A stretch of 27,051 nucleotides of DNA from CAZDGK01 sp964505035 (lineage in GTDB: Bacteria > Patescibacteriota > Saccharimonadia > UBA4664): contig CAZDGK010000013.1 of assembly GCA_964505035.1 (NCBI GenBank), forward strand, positions 1-27,051, in the 5' to 3' direction. The notes below the pieces were generated by a model. That model had not been told where the DNA came from and did not search any database. It saw only the letters and a list, made by a program, of their open reading frames with translations. A program made the translations under genes and the position numbers. Positions 26,551 through 27,051 of the stretch are shown piece after piece; position 1 is the first letter of the stretch, and each line of letters begins with the position of its first letter.

Positions 26551-27051
26551 CCTCCGACCTCCGCGCCAAATACGAAGTCGTCATCGGCATCGAATGCCAC
26601 GTGCAGCTGGCTACCAAGAGCAAGCTGTTCTGCGGCTGTGACAATGACGCCCGCGAAGCCGAACCCAACACGCTTGTTTGCGAGGTCTGCATGGGTTTGC
26701 CCGGTGCGCTGCCGGTGCTCAATAAGCGCGCTGTCGAGTTAGCCTTACAGCTTGGACTAGCCCTAAACGCCGACTATCCCGCCGACTACCACACCAAGTT
26801 TGACCGTAAAAATTACTTCTACCCCGACCTACCCATGGGCTACCAAATCTCCCAGTACGACGAACCCATCGTGCCCGGTGGCTACGTGGAGTTCCCGCAA
26901 GACGGCGCCACCAAGCGCGTCGGCATCACCCGCGCGCACCTAGAAGCCGACGCCGGCAAGCTGACCCACCCCGACAAGGCCGATTATTCGCTCGTCGACC
27001 TCAACCGCGCCGGCACGCCGCTACTGGAAATCGTGTCCGAGCCCGACATGC
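26547..27051 (+). CDS. gatB: Glutamyl-tRNA(Gln) amidotransferase subunit B (3' partial)
   Basis: 168 residues are present. They begin MTSDLRAKYEVVIGIECHVQ and show the GatB N-terminal domain: KSKLFCGCDND, TLVCEVCMGLPGALPVLNKR (zinc-binding cysteines CGC and CEVC), KFDRKNYFYPDLPMGYQISQ and the kinase-like core with HLEADAGKLTHPD and DLNRAGTPLLEIVSEPDM. GatB activates the tRNA-bound Glu or Asp with ATP, using ammonia from GatA. It overlaps the MBL gene by four bases, so it is separated from gatA by four other genes yet still in the same operon. The window ends inside it. Confidence 0.97.
   Translation, partial: MTSDLRAKYEVVIGIECHVQLATKSKLFCGCDNDAREAEPNTLVCEVCMGLPGALPVLNKRAVELALQLGLALNADYPADYHTKFDRKNYFYPDLPMGYQISQYDEPIVPGGYVEFPQDGATKRVGITRAHLEADAGKLTHPDKADYSLVDLNRAGTPLLEIVSEPDM

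Overview
The window reads as a chromosome segment of a candidate-phyla-radiation bacterium (Patescibacteria), most like Candidatus Saccharibacteria. This rests on inference: the genetic code is standard (TGA is a real stop in several overlapping gene pairs), coding is dense and GC-rich outside one AT-rich patch, many exported proteins carry an N-terminal anchor plus a Pro/Thr linker, most small proteins have no recognisable function, and the gatCAB set carries extra genes of a kind I associate with this group. No rRNA, tRNA, IS element, phage gene or CRISPR array is visible.

Layout. 1-182: end of ligA (BRCT domain). 183-2300: AT-richer accessory patch with an operator-like inverted repeat, an unrecognised two-gene unit, a DUF3761 secreted protein and a solo PemK/MazF-like toxin with a perfect inverted repeat over its start. 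2.4-8.8 kb: membrane and secreted proteins of unknown role, a secreted beta-helix protein, an RRM RNA-binding protein behind a possible attenuator, and a DUF6325 protein. 8.85-10.03 kb: a large anchored helical protein. 10.0-13.65 kb: a run of short single-gene units on alternating strands (one YGGT-family), most with a readable promoter, Shine-Dalgarno site and strong GC hairpin. 13.66-15.8 kb: SGNH hydrolase coupled to a TfoX-N protein, a small membrane protein, a DUF1905 protein and a short hypothetical. 15.8-20.3 kb: two divergent membrane histidine kinases (CHASE4-type and dCache-HAMP-PAS-type) with no response regulator in view. 20.3-22.3 kb: YHYH-domain protein, DUF1761 membrane protein and a Pro-rich anchored protein. 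22.3-27.05 kb: a tightly overlapping operon gatC-gatA-(HEPN-like membrane protein)-(Ldh2-like dehydrogenase)-cupin-(MBL hydrolase)-gatB, running off the end.

Three 100-N gaps are present. The one inside the second kinase is flanked by an identical 55-bp sequence on both sides; removing one copy plus the Ns restores a single 850-residue frame, so that gap is very probably a scaffolding artefact. The one inside gatA really hides sequence (by family length about 100 residues). The third hides the 3' end of the YHYH gene.

Expression signals fall into two classes. Some genes have good Shine-Dalgarno sites. At least seven others have a -10-like hexamer ending exactly six bases before the ATG and no Shine-Dalgarno site, which predicts leaderless mRNAs; gatC and the operon behind it is the clearest case. 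Starts were re-chosen on these signals for many genes.
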